A stretch of 64,000 nt of DNA from an uncultured Acidimicrobiaceae bacterium (GTDB taxonomy: Bacteria; Actinomycetota; Acidimicrobiia; Acidimicrobiales; Ilumatobacteraceae), in assembly GCA_903919455.1 (NCBI GenBank), contig CAIXIJ010000005.1:62001-126000 (forward strand). Reading direction: 5' to 3'. Shown piece after piece: positions 17,976-26,323 of the stretch; positions within the stretch are counted from its first letter, which is position 1, and every line of letters begins with the position of its first letter. A model generated the notes under the pieces. The model did not search any database, had not been told where the DNA came from, and saw nothing but the letters and a program-made list of their open reading frames with translations. Both the position numbers and the translations under genes were made by a program.

Positions 17976-19096
17976 TCTGCCAATGCTCCGAGCGACACAC
18001 CCAGGCGATGCGCCAGGACGTCGTAGGAGAAGTCGCGAACCGCGCGCTCGCGACCAGCGCGAGCCATCCGGGCACGAGTAGCCGGGTCGTCGAGCAATCG
18101 TTCGAACGCCGATGCCACCTCCCTCGGGTCGTCGGGTTGGCGCACCACGAGGCCGGTGACGCCGTCGTCGACCGCCTCGGCGGCGCCGCCACTCTCGCCC
18201 GCCACCTGCGGCACCCCGCACGCTGCGGCCTCGAGGAACACGATGCCGAAGCCTTCCTGTTCGAGACCCGCCCACCGATTGCGGCACAGCATCGCGGAGA
18301 TGTCGGCGCTGCCATACAGGCGCGGCAGATCGTCGTTACTCACGCGACCGAGAAACCTCACCGGGGCATGCAACTGCTCGGCCAAGCGACGCAGGCGATC
18401 CTCGTCGCGGCCGCCGCCTGCGATGGCCAGCACGAGTTTGGGCCGCGACTTCTGTAGCAACGCCACCGCACGGATGGCGGTGTCGAACCCCTTGCGTGGC
18501 ACGAGCCGACTGATGCCGACGATCAGTTCCGCATCGCCATCGATTCCGAACTGATGACGCACCGCAAGGCGTTCGGCCTCACCGATGGGTTGGAAGCGCT
18601 CGGTGTCGACGCCCGGAGGGACGATGGTGACCGGCAACTTCCGGCCGGCAGCGTGCTCGGCCTCGGCGGCCGGGTAGCCGCCGGCGGCCACGATGTGTCG
18701 GGCGTTGCGCAGCACGTGCCCCAGCGTCTGCTTGCTGAGCGGAAGGCGGCCGGGCACCGTGACCTCGGCCCCGTGCAGTACCACGTCGTAGGGCAGGTCG
18801 AGTGAGGGGCCGATGAGACCCAACGGCAGTGCGGGGTCGAGCACGATGAGATCCGCACCCACCTCCTTGGCCATGCGGTTCACGCGCTGCACCATCCACG
18901 GGTGCGGCAGCAGCACGGACTCTTTCGTGCGCTCGATGTGGAACGGTTGCTGGGCATCGAACTCCGCTGTGCCCGCGTACGGGCTGGTGAGCACGGCGAA
19001 CGACTCGGCGGGCAGTCGGCGCCACCACTCCCACAGCAACGACTGGATGCCGCCGATCTTGGGCGGGAAGTCGTTCGTGACGAGCAGGTGTTTCAC
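17972..19096 (-). CDS. pimB: GDP-mannose-dependent phosphatidylinositol mannosyltransferase (PimB'-like, GT4)
   Basis: A 374-residue GT4 glycosyltransferase. NDFPPKIGGIQS at 9-20 is the acceptor-side loop, VPPGVDTERF and GISRLVPRKGFD begin the donor domain, and EGFGIVFLEAAACGVP is the nucleotide-sugar signature. In mycobacteria and corynebacteria PimB' adds the second mannose to phosphatidylinositol mannoside. The partner mannose donor pathways and the neighbouring SRPBCC gene fit. A related GT4 enzyme with another acceptor cannot be excluded. Confidence 0.85.
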   Translation of the reverse strand: MKHLLVTNDFPPKIGGIQSLLWEWWRRLPAESFAVLTSPYAGTAEFDAQQPFHIERTKESVLLPHPWMVQRVNRMAKEVGADLIVLDPALPLGLIGPSLDLPYDVVLHGAEVTVPGRLPLSKQTLGHVLRNARHIVAAGGYPAAEAEHAAGRKLPVTIVPPGVDTERFQPIGEAERLAVRHQFGIDGDAELIVGISRLVPRKGFDTAIRAVALLQKSRPKLVLAIAGGGRDEDRLRRLAEQLHAPVRFLGRVSNDDLPRLYGSADISAMLCRNRWAGLEQEGFGIVFLEAAACGVPQVAGESGGAAEAVDDGVTGLVVRQPDDPREVASAFERLLDDPATRARMARAGRERAVRDFSYDVLAHRLGVSLGALAE

Positions 19097-20166
19097 CGGG
19101 CCTCCAGACCCAGCCGCTCAGAGGCCCACACGGCGTGGACACGCAAGACAGGGTCGGCGTGAGCACGGTAGTCGGCCAACACGCGCTGCACCCCCGCATC
19201 GGCTGCATCGCCGATGTTGCCCAGCACCACCAGCGCGTTTCGACGCGCCCAGCGAGGATCGCGGTCGGCCAGGTACCAGCGGCCCCAGTGGCGCAGCACG
19301 TCGTCGTCGCTGCCCTCCAGTAACGCCAGCACGGGTACCCACGCCCGCACAGCCTCCTGCGAGGCGGGGGCGGGGGCGGGCACCCGCGGACCCAATCGCA
19401 CCGTGGGGGGACACACCGTCTGGCAATCGTCGCAGCCATAGATGCGGTCGCCCACGGCCGCGCGGAGGTGCTCGGGAATGATGCCGGGCTTCTGCAGCAC
19501 CCACGCCAGGCATCGGCCGGCATCGATGACACCCGGTTCCAGGATGGCACCGGTGGGGCAACCATCGAGACAGCGTCGGCAGGTACCGCAGCCGTCGTCG
19601 ACCGGCGCTGCGGCGGTGGGAAGTGGCGCCGTGGTGACCACGCACCCGAGTACGAACCAACTCCCGGCACCCGGAAGTAACAGGTTGGCGTTCTTGCCGA
19701 ACCAGCCGATGCCGGCCCGGTGGGCCACCTCACGGTCGACGATGCTGTTGTCGTCGGCGTAGGCCACCGCCTTGAACCCGTCGCTGCGCAGTCGGTGCGC
19801 CACCGCCCACAGCGCCTCACGCAGCGGCGCATAGTGGTCGAGCCACGCATAGCGACCCACTCGTGCGTGCAACCCTTCGGGCGACGGTTCGTCGGGCAAC
19901 AGGTACGGACGTGCGGCGACGAATACCGACTGGGCACCCTGCACCGCCTGCTGCGGGTCGGTGGAGCGCTCGGGGTTCTTGAAGGTGAACTGCATCCCGT
20001 CGGTGAGGCCGGCATCGATGCGGTGGTGCAGCGCCTTCCGAGCACGCTGCAGCACATCAGCCGCCGCCACGCCGGTATGCGTGACACCGAACGGCTGCGC
20101 GAGCGCCGTCAGTGCGGCCACATAGCCGGCATCGGTGGCCGGAAGCGGTGGATCAATCGGCCTCAC
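19093..20166 (-). CDS. queG: Epoxyqueuosine reductase
   Basis: A 357-residue cobalamin- and Fe-S-dependent enzyme that reduces epoxyqueuosine to queuosine in tRNA anticodons. Two 4Fe-4S clusters are indicated by CGTCRRCLDGCPTGAI and CDDCQTVCP. The active-site region DNSIVDREVAHRAGIGWFGKN and a C-terminal HEAT-like segment match QueG. GTG 20166 gives the family length; it lies 14 bases inside the end of the upstream small gene. The overlap with pimB' is 4 bp. No other queuosine-pathway gene is in the window, but tRNA-Asn(GUU), a usual target, is at 58675-58750. Confidence 0.9.
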   Translation of the reverse strand: MRPIDPPLPATDAGYVAALTALAQPFGVTHTGVAAADVLQRARKALHHRIDAGLTDGMQFTFKNPERSTDPQQAVQGAQSVFVAARPYLLPDEPSPEGLHARVGRYAWLDHYAPLREALWAVAHRLRSDGFKAVAYADDNSIVDREVAHRAGIGWFGKNANLLLPGAGSWFVLGCVVTTAPLPTAAAPVDDGCGTCRRCLDGCPTGAILEPGVIDAGRCLAWVLQKPGIIPEHLRAAVGDRIYGCDDCQTVCPPTVRLGPRVPAPAPASQEAVRAWVPVLALLEGSDDDVLRHWGRWYLADRDPRWARRNALVVLGNIGDAADAGVQRVLADYRAHADPVLRVHAVWASERLGLEAR

Positions 20167-20347
20167 GGTGCCGAAGCGTAGGCACCAGGCCGGCGCGAGC
20201 GAGCAACTGCACGGCGCGCAACTCGTCGGCGGAGAACGCCAAGGGCTCGCGGCGGGCGGGGGCAAGGAGGTGCGTGACCATACAGTCGGCGCAGGCGGCA
20301 GTGCCGTCCATGACGCAGGAATCGCACGAAATGGTGAAGTGGACCAT
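20153..20347 (-). CDS. Small CxxC protein upstream of queG
   Basis: A 64-residue protein with four N-terminal cysteines, CDSC (residues 8-11) and CADC (19-22), spaced by VMDGTAA, then a helical C-terminus rich in Ala and Arg. The pair of CxxC motifs suggests zinc or an Fe-S cluster. Similar short CDSC...DCMV proteins occur in actinobacteria as far as I recall, with no function known. It overlaps queG by 14 bases and is probably the first gene of that operon. Confidence 0.7.
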   Translation of the reverse strand: MVHFTISCDSCVMDGTAACADCMVTHLLAPARREPLAFSADELRAVQLLARAGLVPTLRHREAD

Positions 20348-20383
20348 GCCCGCATCATGACGAAGGGGTGTTACACAGTTTCC

Positions 20384-21604
20384 TCAGCGGCGAGCGAGAG
20401 CGAGGAATGTGTCGCTGCTGAGCGTGTTGGCACCTGCGGCCTTCACGTCGTGCAGCACCGCCTGATCGTTGGTGACCACCACCACCGGCCTACCCGAATC
20501 GGTGGCCGCCACCTCGGCGCGCAACACGTCGTCGGCGATGACTCCCTCGGGCGAGTAACTCACCCGCACCACGCGACGAGCCCGACTGTGGGCGCCCACC
20601 ACGTCGGCGCCGTCGAACACGATGTGGAACACCGTGCCCCACCGGCGGGCCAGCGCTTCGGCCGACTCGATGCAACGCTCGCGCTGGTGCTGCAACGTGA
20701 GGTCGGGCCAGCCGAGCTTGGCCACGTTGTAGCCATCCACGAGCACCAGCACGCCGGTGAACCGGAGCAGATGCTCGCCCGCCTTCTCGCTGTCGCCGTA
20801 CACCCCACCCGGAATGGGAATTGGCTTGCGCGACGTAGTGCGCCGCGCACGCTTGCCTGCCTCCGGCGCTGCGCCCGTGAGCGCCAGTGCGTCCAGCAGC
20901 AGCGAACGAAGTCGGTCGGCATCGATCGCAGAGCCTTCCTCCGCGCGGGCGGCAAGGGCTTGATCTCGGGCGGCCTCGGCGTCGACAAGCCGGGCGCGCA
21001 ACAGCGCTGCTTCGTCGGAGGTGACATCGGCAAGTTCGGTAGCGGCAGTGGCGCTGGCCTCGTTGCGCTGGGCCGCCTTCTCCAACTCGCGCACCCTGGA
21101 CTCCGCCGCCCGCAGCCGCTTTGCCGTGAGGTCGCGATCCTTCACCACATCGGCGGCTTCCTGCCGCTCCCGAGCCAAGGCCCCCTTCAGTTCGATCACT
21201 TCCAGGCGCGAGCGAGCGGCAGCCGTTTCGGCCGCCTCCTTGCGTCGACGCTCGGCACGAGCATCGGCTGCGTCGTCGTCGACGGGGTCGGACCCGAGGG
21301 CGGCCACAGCGAGTTCTAGCCAGCCCTCCGGCCGGGTGAGCCACAGCATGCCCACCTCATCAACCAACTCGGCCTGGGCGCCGAGCGCCAGCAGACCGAG
21401 GTAGTGCTCGTCGCTCTCCACCACGTCGCGCACGGTTGCCAATGCCTTGGCCGTCAACTTGTGGAACTTCAGGAACGGCTTCAGCCCCGCAGGAAACGGC
21501 ACCGGTGGCCTGGTCTTCTGCCCGGCAGCCGCAATCAGCACGGCGAACTCCAGTGCCGACTGCAAGGCCCTGTCGGGTAGCGCGCTGGTGTCGACGGGGT
21601 CCAC
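20384..21604 (-). CDS. NYN-domain (PIN-like) protein with coiled coil
   Basis: A 406-residue protein. An N-terminal helical part (about 1-135) is followed by a long Ala/Glu/Arg-rich coiled coil (about 140-255) and a C-terminal NYN domain of the YacP type over about 285-406. The latter has VLVDGYNVAKLGWPD, HIVFDGADVVG, and VVVVTNDQAVLHD, carrying the acidic residues of PIN-like nucleases. Such proteins are thought to act on RNA. GTG 21604 begins the segment VDPVDTSALPD. It is divergent from the DEDDh/GIY-YIG nuclease, and two SOS-like boxes lie in the shared 77-bp gap. Confidence 0.8.
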   Translation of the reverse strand: MDPVDTSALPDRALQSALEFAVLIAAAGQKTRPPVPFPAGLKPFLKFHKLTAKALATVRDVVESDEHYLGLLALGAQAELVDEVGMLWLTRPEGWLELAVAALGSDPVDDDAADARAERRRKEAAETAAARSRLEVIELKGALARERQEAADVVKDRDLTAKRLRAAESRVRELEKAAQRNEASATAATELADVTSDEAALLRARLVDAEAARDQALAARAEEGSAIDADRLRSLLLDALALTGAAPEAGKRARRTTSRKPIPIPGGVYGDSEKAGEHLLRFTGVLVLVDGYNVAKLGWPDLTLQHQRERCIESAEALARRWGTVFHIVFDGADVVGAHSRARRVVRVSYSPEGVIADDVLRAEVAATDSGRPVVVVTNDQAVLHDVKAAGANTLSSDTFLALARR

Positions 21605-21630
21605 GGATGGCAGGTTACCGAAGCACGAAG

Positions 21631-21664
21631 CGAACGTCTGTTCTTGACATCGAACGCCCGTTCG
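21631..21664. promoter_or_regulatory. Tandem LexA (SOS) boxes with embedded -35 element
   Basis: Two sites of the form CGAAC-N4-GTTC lie 20 bp apart. The second, at 21651-21664, is CGAACgcccGTTCG and matches the Gram-positive/actinobacterial LexA consensus perfectly. The first, at 21631-21644, is CGAACgtctGTTCT with one mismatch. A perfect TTGACA hexamer occupies 21644-21649 between them. LexA bound here would block a rightward promoter for the nuclease gene, whose transcript would begin at about 21680. Effects on the divergent NYN gene are possible. Confidence 0.75.
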
Positions 21665-21681
21665 TGCTGAACTGCCGCGCG

Positions 21682-23328
21682 GTGCAACGCTCTTTCGACG
21701 ATCTCGGTACGCCACTGTGCGACGTCACGTTCTGCGTGCTCGATATCGAGACCACCGGCACCGACCGCGGTAGCGATGCGATCACCGAGATCGGCGTCGT
21801 GAAGGTGCGGGCCGGCGAGCAACTCGGCACGATGGCCACGTTGGTGAATCCTGGCACCGGCATCTCGCCGGTGATCACCGTGCTCACCGGCATCACCAAC
21901 TCGATGGTGGCGGCAGCGCCGCACATCGACACCGTGCTGCCCACGTTGCAGGAGTTCATTGGCGATGCCGTCATCGTGGGTCACAACGTGAGCTTCGACA
22001 TGGGGTTCATCAACACCGCACTACGACGCGGCGGACGCGAGGCGTTCACCAACACCGTCGTCGACACGCTGCCATTGGCCCGACGCCTGGTGCGCGATGA
22101 GGTGCCCGACTGCAAGCTCGGCACGCTCGCTGCACGCTTTCGCCTGTCCACGCGACCAACCCACCGAGCACTCGACGATGCGATGGCCACCAGCGAGTTG
22201 CTGCACCTGTTGCTCGAACGAGCTGCAGGTCTGGGCGTGACGGGGCTCGACGACCTGGTGGCGCTCCCTTCGATGGGCGCGCATCCGCAAGCGGCGAAGC
22301 TGAAGCTCACCGACCGGCTGCCACGCTCGCCGGGCGTGTATCGCTTCCTCGATGGCGAAGGCCGCGTGTTGTACGTGGGCAAGGCCACCAATCTGCGGCA
22401 ACGAGTACGTAGTTACTTCTCCAGCGACGATCGCCGAAAGATCGGCCCACTGCTGCGCGAAACCCAGCGCCTCGCCCACTCCCCTACACCCGATGCCCTC
22501 ACCGCCGAGGTGCTGGAGCTGCGCTACCTGCACCGCTTGGCCCCGCGCTACAACCGGGTGGGCACCACGTGGCAGAAGTACTGCTACGTGCGCCTCACCA
22601 CCGATGAAGCCTTCCCCCGCCTCACCGTGGTCAGCGAACCCGACGACAGCGGCATGCACATCGGGCCGCTGAGCTCCAAGACCACGGCGCTGGCCGTCAT
22701 CGAAGCGGTGCAGACCGCACTGCCCATCCGCCGCTGCAACACCCGGGTGGGTGTGCGACGGCCCAAGAACGCGGTGCCGTGCCGTGGCGCCCAACTCGGC
22801 GTGGCCATGTGCCCGTGCTCAGGCGATATCGACGAAGCCGCCTACTGGCGCGTGGTGGCTCAGGTACTCGCTGCCTTCACCCACTCCCCCGAACTCGTAC
22901 TGCGGCCGCTGTGGCAACGGGTCGAGCACCTTGCGGCCACGCAGCGCTACGAGGAGGCAGCCCTCACGCGCGACCGCGCTCAGGCATTCGCCGCTGCGGT
23001 AGGCAGGCAGCGGCTCATCGACCAACTGCGCGCCGCCGGCGATGTGGGCGTGCGACTGCACGACACCACCTATCATCTTCGCGACGGCGTGTTGCTCGAC
23101 GCCGCGCTCGACGGCCAGTTGAGCACCGGTCTCGAACTGCCGCCACCCGAAACCCCACCGACGCCAGCACCGCTGCCGCGGCACGCCGCCGACGAAGTGC
23201 TGTGCCTTGCGCGAGCCATCGAGCGCGCCAGCTTCCACGCTCGATTGCTGTGGTGCAGTGGCGAATGGGCGTGGCCAGCCACACAGGTGCCCGAGATCAC
23301 GCGGCTCGCCGACGTGGCCGCCGCCTAG
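21682..23328 (+). CDS. DEDDh exonuclease fused to GIY-YIG endonuclease (UvrC/Cho-like)
   Basis: A 548-residue fusion. An N-terminal DnaQ-type 3'-5' exonuclease has D21 and E23 (LDIETTG), HNVSFD and HRALDD, so the DEDDh set is present. A GIY-YIG domain starts near residue 213 (PGVYRFLDGEGRVLYVGKA) and shows NLRQRVRSYF and the glutamate region ending LAPRYN. A UvrC-like linker with several cysteines follows. M. tuberculosis Rv2191 has this plan, by recall. GTG 21682 is preferred because upstream starts fall inside the SOS box and because QRSFDxLGTPL begins the family. A role in DNA repair is inferred. Confidence 0.85.
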   Translation: MQRSFDDLGTPLCDVTFCVLDIETTGTDRGSDAITEIGVVKVRAGEQLGTMATLVNPGTGISPVITVLTGITNSMVAAAPHIDTVLPTLQEFIGDAVIVGHNVSFDMGFINTALRRGGREAFTNTVVDTLPLARRLVRDEVPDCKLGTLAARFRLSTRPTHRALDDAMATSELLHLLLERAAGLGVTGLDDLVALPSMGAHPQAAKLKLTDRLPRSPGVYRFLDGEGRVLYVGKATNLRQRVRSYFSSDDRRKIGPLLRETQRLAHSPTPDALTAEVLELRYLHRLAPRYNRVGTTWQKYCYVRLTTDEAFPRLTVVSEPDDSGMHIGPLSSKTTALAVIEAVQTALPIRRCNTRVGVRRPKNAVPCRGAQLGVAMCPCSGDIDEAAYWRVVAQVLAAFTHSPELVLRPLWQRVEHLAATQRYEEAALTRDRAQAFAAAVGRQRLIDQLRAAGDVGVRLHDTTYHLRDGVLLDAALDGQLSTGLELPPPETPPTPAPLPRHAADEVLCLARAIERASFHARLLWCSGEWAWPATQVPEITRLADVAAA

Positions 23329-23362
23329 CTAGGTCAGCCCGCGCGACATCTCGGTGGTCCGA

Positions 23363-23379
23363 TTCCCGCTTTCCGGGAA
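23363..23379. terminator. Hairpin between convergent genes
   Basis: A six-base-pair stem (TTCCCG/CGGGAA) with a five-base loop lies between the converging nuclease and homoserine kinase genes, and weaker flanking pairing extends it. No clear T-tract follows on either strand, so termination is only a guess. Confidence 0.35.
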
Positions 23380-23442
23380 CGAGACCGCCCGAAAGCCGAT
23401 GTGGGAACCATCCCGCCGAGAAGCCGTCGGGCAGCGGAGGGT

Positions 23443-24282
23443 TCAGACCAGCGAACCTGCCTCGATCACTGCGCCGCCGTGGTCGATGCGCAGAATCTTG
23501 GTGTGCCCGTCGGCGGGCAATGCGGCCGCGAGGTCTTCGGCTTCGTCGACCGCACACATTGCCGCCACCGTGGGGCCGGAGCCGCTGAGCCAGGCCGCCC
23601 AGGCGCCTGCGGCCAACGCCGCCTCCAACGCCAACCGCGATGGTTCAGCAGCCGCGAGTCGCACATCCTGGTGCAGCCGATCCCGCGTGGCTTCACGCAG
23701 TACCGACACCTCGCCGGCCGCGAGTGCGGCCACCAGCAACGCCGTGCGCCCGATGTTGAACACCACATCGGCCATGGGAACCTCGGAGCGGAGCGTGGTG
23801 CGCGACTGATCGGTGGAGGTGACGAAACTCGGCACCCACATCACCATGGCCGGATCGAAGGTCATCGGCACGCGCACTGCATGCCCGCCTGCCGTGGCCA
23901 CCACGCCGCCATGCAGCGACGCGGCCACATTGTCGGCGTGACCCTCAAGTTCGGCGGCATGGTGCAGCAGATCCCCCATTGCAGCGGTCAACCGCTCGGG
24001 ATCGTCGCCGTGACGCTGCGCATGCGCAGCCAGGAGGCCACCCACACGCACCGCGCCGCTGAACCCCATCCCTCGCCCCGCAGGAATCGGCGACCTCACC
24101 CACAATGCGCCCTCGCCCCCAAGCCGCCGAAACGCAACGGAAGCCGGATGGTGCTCGTCGACGAGATGCGCCCCCTCGGGAGCATCGCCGAGGCCAACCT
24201 CAGCGTGCAGCGTGAGCGCCATGCCAAGCGTGTCGAATCCGGGCCCCAGGTTCGCCGACGATGCCGGCACGCGGACGATCAT
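23443..24282 (-). CDS. thrB: Homoserine kinase (GHMP family)
   Basis: A 279-residue GHMP kinase expected to phosphorylate homoserine in threonine synthesis. VPASSANLGPGFDTLGMAL at the N-terminus and WLSGSGPTVAAM near the C-terminus are ThrB hallmarks. The ATP loop reads PIPAGRGMGFSGA, slightly divergent from PxxxGLGSSA. The ATG start shares one base with the trpD stop, so thrB is coupled to trpD rather than to hom and thrC, an unusual neighbour set. Confidence 0.9.
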   Translation of the reverse strand: MIVRVPASSANLGPGFDTLGMALTLHAEVGLGDAPEGAHLVDEHHPASVAFRRLGGEGALWVRSPIPAGRGMGFSGAVRVGGLLAAHAQRHGDDPERLTAAMGDLLHHAAELEGHADNVAASLHGGVVATAGGHAVRVPMTFDPAMVMWVPSFVTSTDQSRTTLRSEVPMADVVFNIGRTALLVAALAAGEVSVLREATRDRLHQDVRLAAAEPSRLALEAALAAGAWAAWLSGSGPTVAAMCAVDEAEDLAAALPADGHTKILRIDHGGAVIEAGSLV

Positions 24283-25343
24283 CAGTGGCCGAATTCCTCG
24301 GCAGCCTGTTGCGACACCGCGATGAAACGGTCGAGTGTGGCCTCTGCCTTGCCCGAGTCGATGGTGTCGGTGGCGATGACCAGCCCGGCCTCCAGCGAAT
24401 CGGCGGCACCAGCCACCACCAATGCAGCAGCGGCGTTGAGCACCACGATGTTGCGATGCGCGCCGTGAGCGCCACTCATCACCCGACGGGCGTGTGCTGC
24501 GTTCACATCGGGTGTGTCGCCGGTGAGTTCGTCGGGGATGGCCGGGGCCAGGCCCAGCGCCACGGGGTCCACCGTGAAGGTGCGAACGAGCCCATCTTCC
24601 AGCGCCAGCACCGTGCTGGTGCCGGTGGTGGTGAGTTCGTCGAGGCCGTTGCCGTGCACCACCCAAGCGCGCTCGGAGCCATGCAGACGCAGCGACGCCA
24701 GCATGCGCTCGGCAACCGCAGGATTCGCCACGCCAATGAGCTGATGCCGCACGCGACCGGGGTTCGCCATCGGCCCGAGCAGGTTGAACACCGTAGGGAT
24801 GCCGATCTCCTTGCGGCTCGGAGCAGCAAAGCGGAACGCCGGGTGATAGCGGGGCGCGAGGCAGAACCCGATGCCCGCTTCCTCCACGCACTTGCGCACA
24901 CCCTCGGGGGCCAACTCCACTGCGACGCCGAGTGCTTCCAGCACATCGGCGGTACCGCACTTCGAACTTGCGGCACGGGCACCGTGCTTGCACACGGGCA
25001 CGCCTGCAGCAGCCGTCACGATGGCGGCCATGGTGCTGACGTTGATGCTGTGGCTGCGGTCGCCACCGGTACCCACGATGTCCATGGCCCGAGCGCGCAG
25101 ATCCTCGCTGAGCGGCACCTGGGTGCCCACCTCGAGCACCGCGTCGAGCAGACCAGCGATCTCCTCGGGGGTTTCGCCCTTGGCGCGCAACGCCACCACG
25201 AAACCGATCAACTGCGCCGCGGTTGCTTCCCCGGCCAGGATGGTGGACATGGCTGCTCGGGCGCTCGACGCGGGCAGATCCCGACGCTCGAGGAGTTCGG
25301 TGAGGAGCGCGGGCCAGCCGCCCAGGTCGTCGATTCCACTCAT
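24282..25343 (-). CDS. trpD: Anthranilate phosphoribosyltransferase
   Basis: A 353-residue enzyme of tryptophan synthesis that joins anthranilate and phosphoribosyl pyrophosphate. GTGGD and NVSTM form the PRPP loop, and KHGARAASS replaces the more usual KHGNRxxSS, a small change at a substrate-contacting position. FCLAPRYHPAF and FNLLGPMANPG are family segments. The gene stands apart from other trp genes, as in mycobacteria. It follows whiB by 22 bp on the same strand and is coupled to thrB. Confidence 0.93.
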   Translation of the reverse strand: MSGIDDLGGWPALLTELLERRDLPASSARAAMSTILAGEATAAQLIGFVVALRAKGETPEEIAGLLDAVLEVGTQVPLSEDLRARAMDIVGTGGDRSHSINVSTMAAIVTAAAGVPVCKHGARAASSKCGTADVLEALGVAVELAPEGVRKCVEEAGIGFCLAPRYHPAFRFAAPSRKEIGIPTVFNLLGPMANPGRVRHQLIGVANPAVAERMLASLRLHGSERAWVVHGNGLDELTTTGTSTVLALEDGLVRTFTVDPVALGLAPAIPDELTGDTPDVNAAHARRVMSGAHGAHRNIVVLNAAAALVVAGAADSLEAGLVIATDTIDSGKAEATLDRFIAVSQQAAEEFGH

Positions 25344-25365
25344 AGAAAACGAAATGCTACGGGAA

Positions 25366-25605
25366 TCAGGCGGTGCGACGGCGTTGGCGGATCATCCGGC
25401 GACGCTCACGTTCGGTGGCCCCACCCCAGACGCCCGATTTCTCGCGAACCACGAGCGCGTATTCCAGGCAGGCAACACGAACGCTGCACTGCTCGCAGAC
25501 TGCTTTGGCATCCAGGCCCTCGTCGTCGTCATCGGGGTAGAAGATGCTGGGTTCCAGCCCCCGACACGCCCCGAGTTGCCGCCATTGAATTTCTTTGGCC
25601 GACAC
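25366..25605 (-). CDS. WhiB-family Fe-S transcription factor
   Basis: A 79-residue protein with the four cluster cysteines C14, C37, C40 and C46 (CEQCSVRVAC), the GVWGGATERERR turn at about 58-69 and a basic C-terminus RRMIRQRRRTA that contacts DNA. WhiB proteins are confined to actinobacteria and their phages; they bind a 4Fe-4S cluster and usually work with the primary sigma factor. The length and the spacing resemble the WhiB2/WhmD branch, but I do not assign it firmly. It faces away from a 120-bp gap. Confidence 0.93.
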   Translation of the reverse strand: MSAKEIQWRQLGACRGLEPSIFYPDDDDEGLDAKAVCEQCSVRVACLEYALVVREKSGVWGGATERERRRMIRQRRRTA

Positions 25606-25726
25606 GACTGACTTCCCCCGATCGGTGCCGCTGCCGGTGGCCCGGCAACGACCGAGAATCTAGGTGCGTCCGATGGTGTTCCGCCAGACCCTATTTGTGT
25701 CTTTTTCGCGCGACGCCGGGCTGCGG

Positions 25727-26323
25727 TCAGGCGGGTTCGGACAGATCGGCGAGGAGTTCCGCCACAGTAACGGGCGACAATTCCACCGCTTCGAGGTAGT
25801 CGGGATGGTCAATCGCCAGCACCACGCCATCGCCGAACGCAGCTACCTGGTCGGGCGTGAAATGGAACTCCACGAAGTGCACCGCCGCAGTGACGTTCTC
25901 CCTGGTCAGCTGGCTCGCGTGGCCCGCTTCCACGGTGCAACGCACCTCGCTGCCATCGCCAAGCCGGAACACCAGGCTGCGCTCCACTCCCACCAGTTTC
26001 GGCAGCCATTCGCGCATCTGGTCGTCGGTGGTCAGTTCGAGGAAAAGTGTGGCGCACAACTGTCCGGGTTCCGGAATGAGGGCGTTGTAGACGTCGAGTT
26101 CTTCTTGAATGCCAGCATCGGTGAAGATGCGCTCCACGCGAGCCATCTCCTGCACCTGAAAGCGCATGGTGTCGCGATTCTCGAACACGACCGTCACCAC
26201 CGTGCCGAGGTGCACGCGCCGCCGGCGCTTCACCTCGATCACGTGGGTTCGAAACTCCTCACGCTCGCGCTCGTAGGCGCGGGTATCGGCAATATCGGCC
26301 AGGGTGAGTGAACGCGAACTCAT
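25727..26323 (-). CDS. DUF3501 family protein
   Basis: A 198-residue protein of the DUF3501 family, recognisable by SLTLADIADTRAYEREREEFR at the start (in parts), MRFQVQEMARVERIF and PEPGQLCATLFLELT. Function is unknown. These genes recur next to rubrerythrin and GlpC-like Fe-S proteins, as here. The ATG overlaps the Fe-S protein stop by one base, so it is the last gene of the oxidative-stress operon. Confidence 0.85.
   Translation of the reverse strand: MSSRSLTLADIADTRAYEREREEFRTHVIEVKRRRRVHLGTVVTVVFENRDTMRFQVQEMARVERIFTDAGIQEELDVYNALIPEPGQLCATLFLELTTDDQMREWLPKLVGVERSLVFRLGDGSEVRCTVEAGHASQLTRENVTAAVHFVEFHFTPDQVAAFGDGVVLAIDHPDYLEAVELSPVTVAELLADLSEPA

Noticed and set aside
24261-25799. Long plus-strand open frames opposite trpD and whiB
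   Set aside because: They have the His/Arg/Gly-rich composition of antisense reading in high-GC DNA and no motif.
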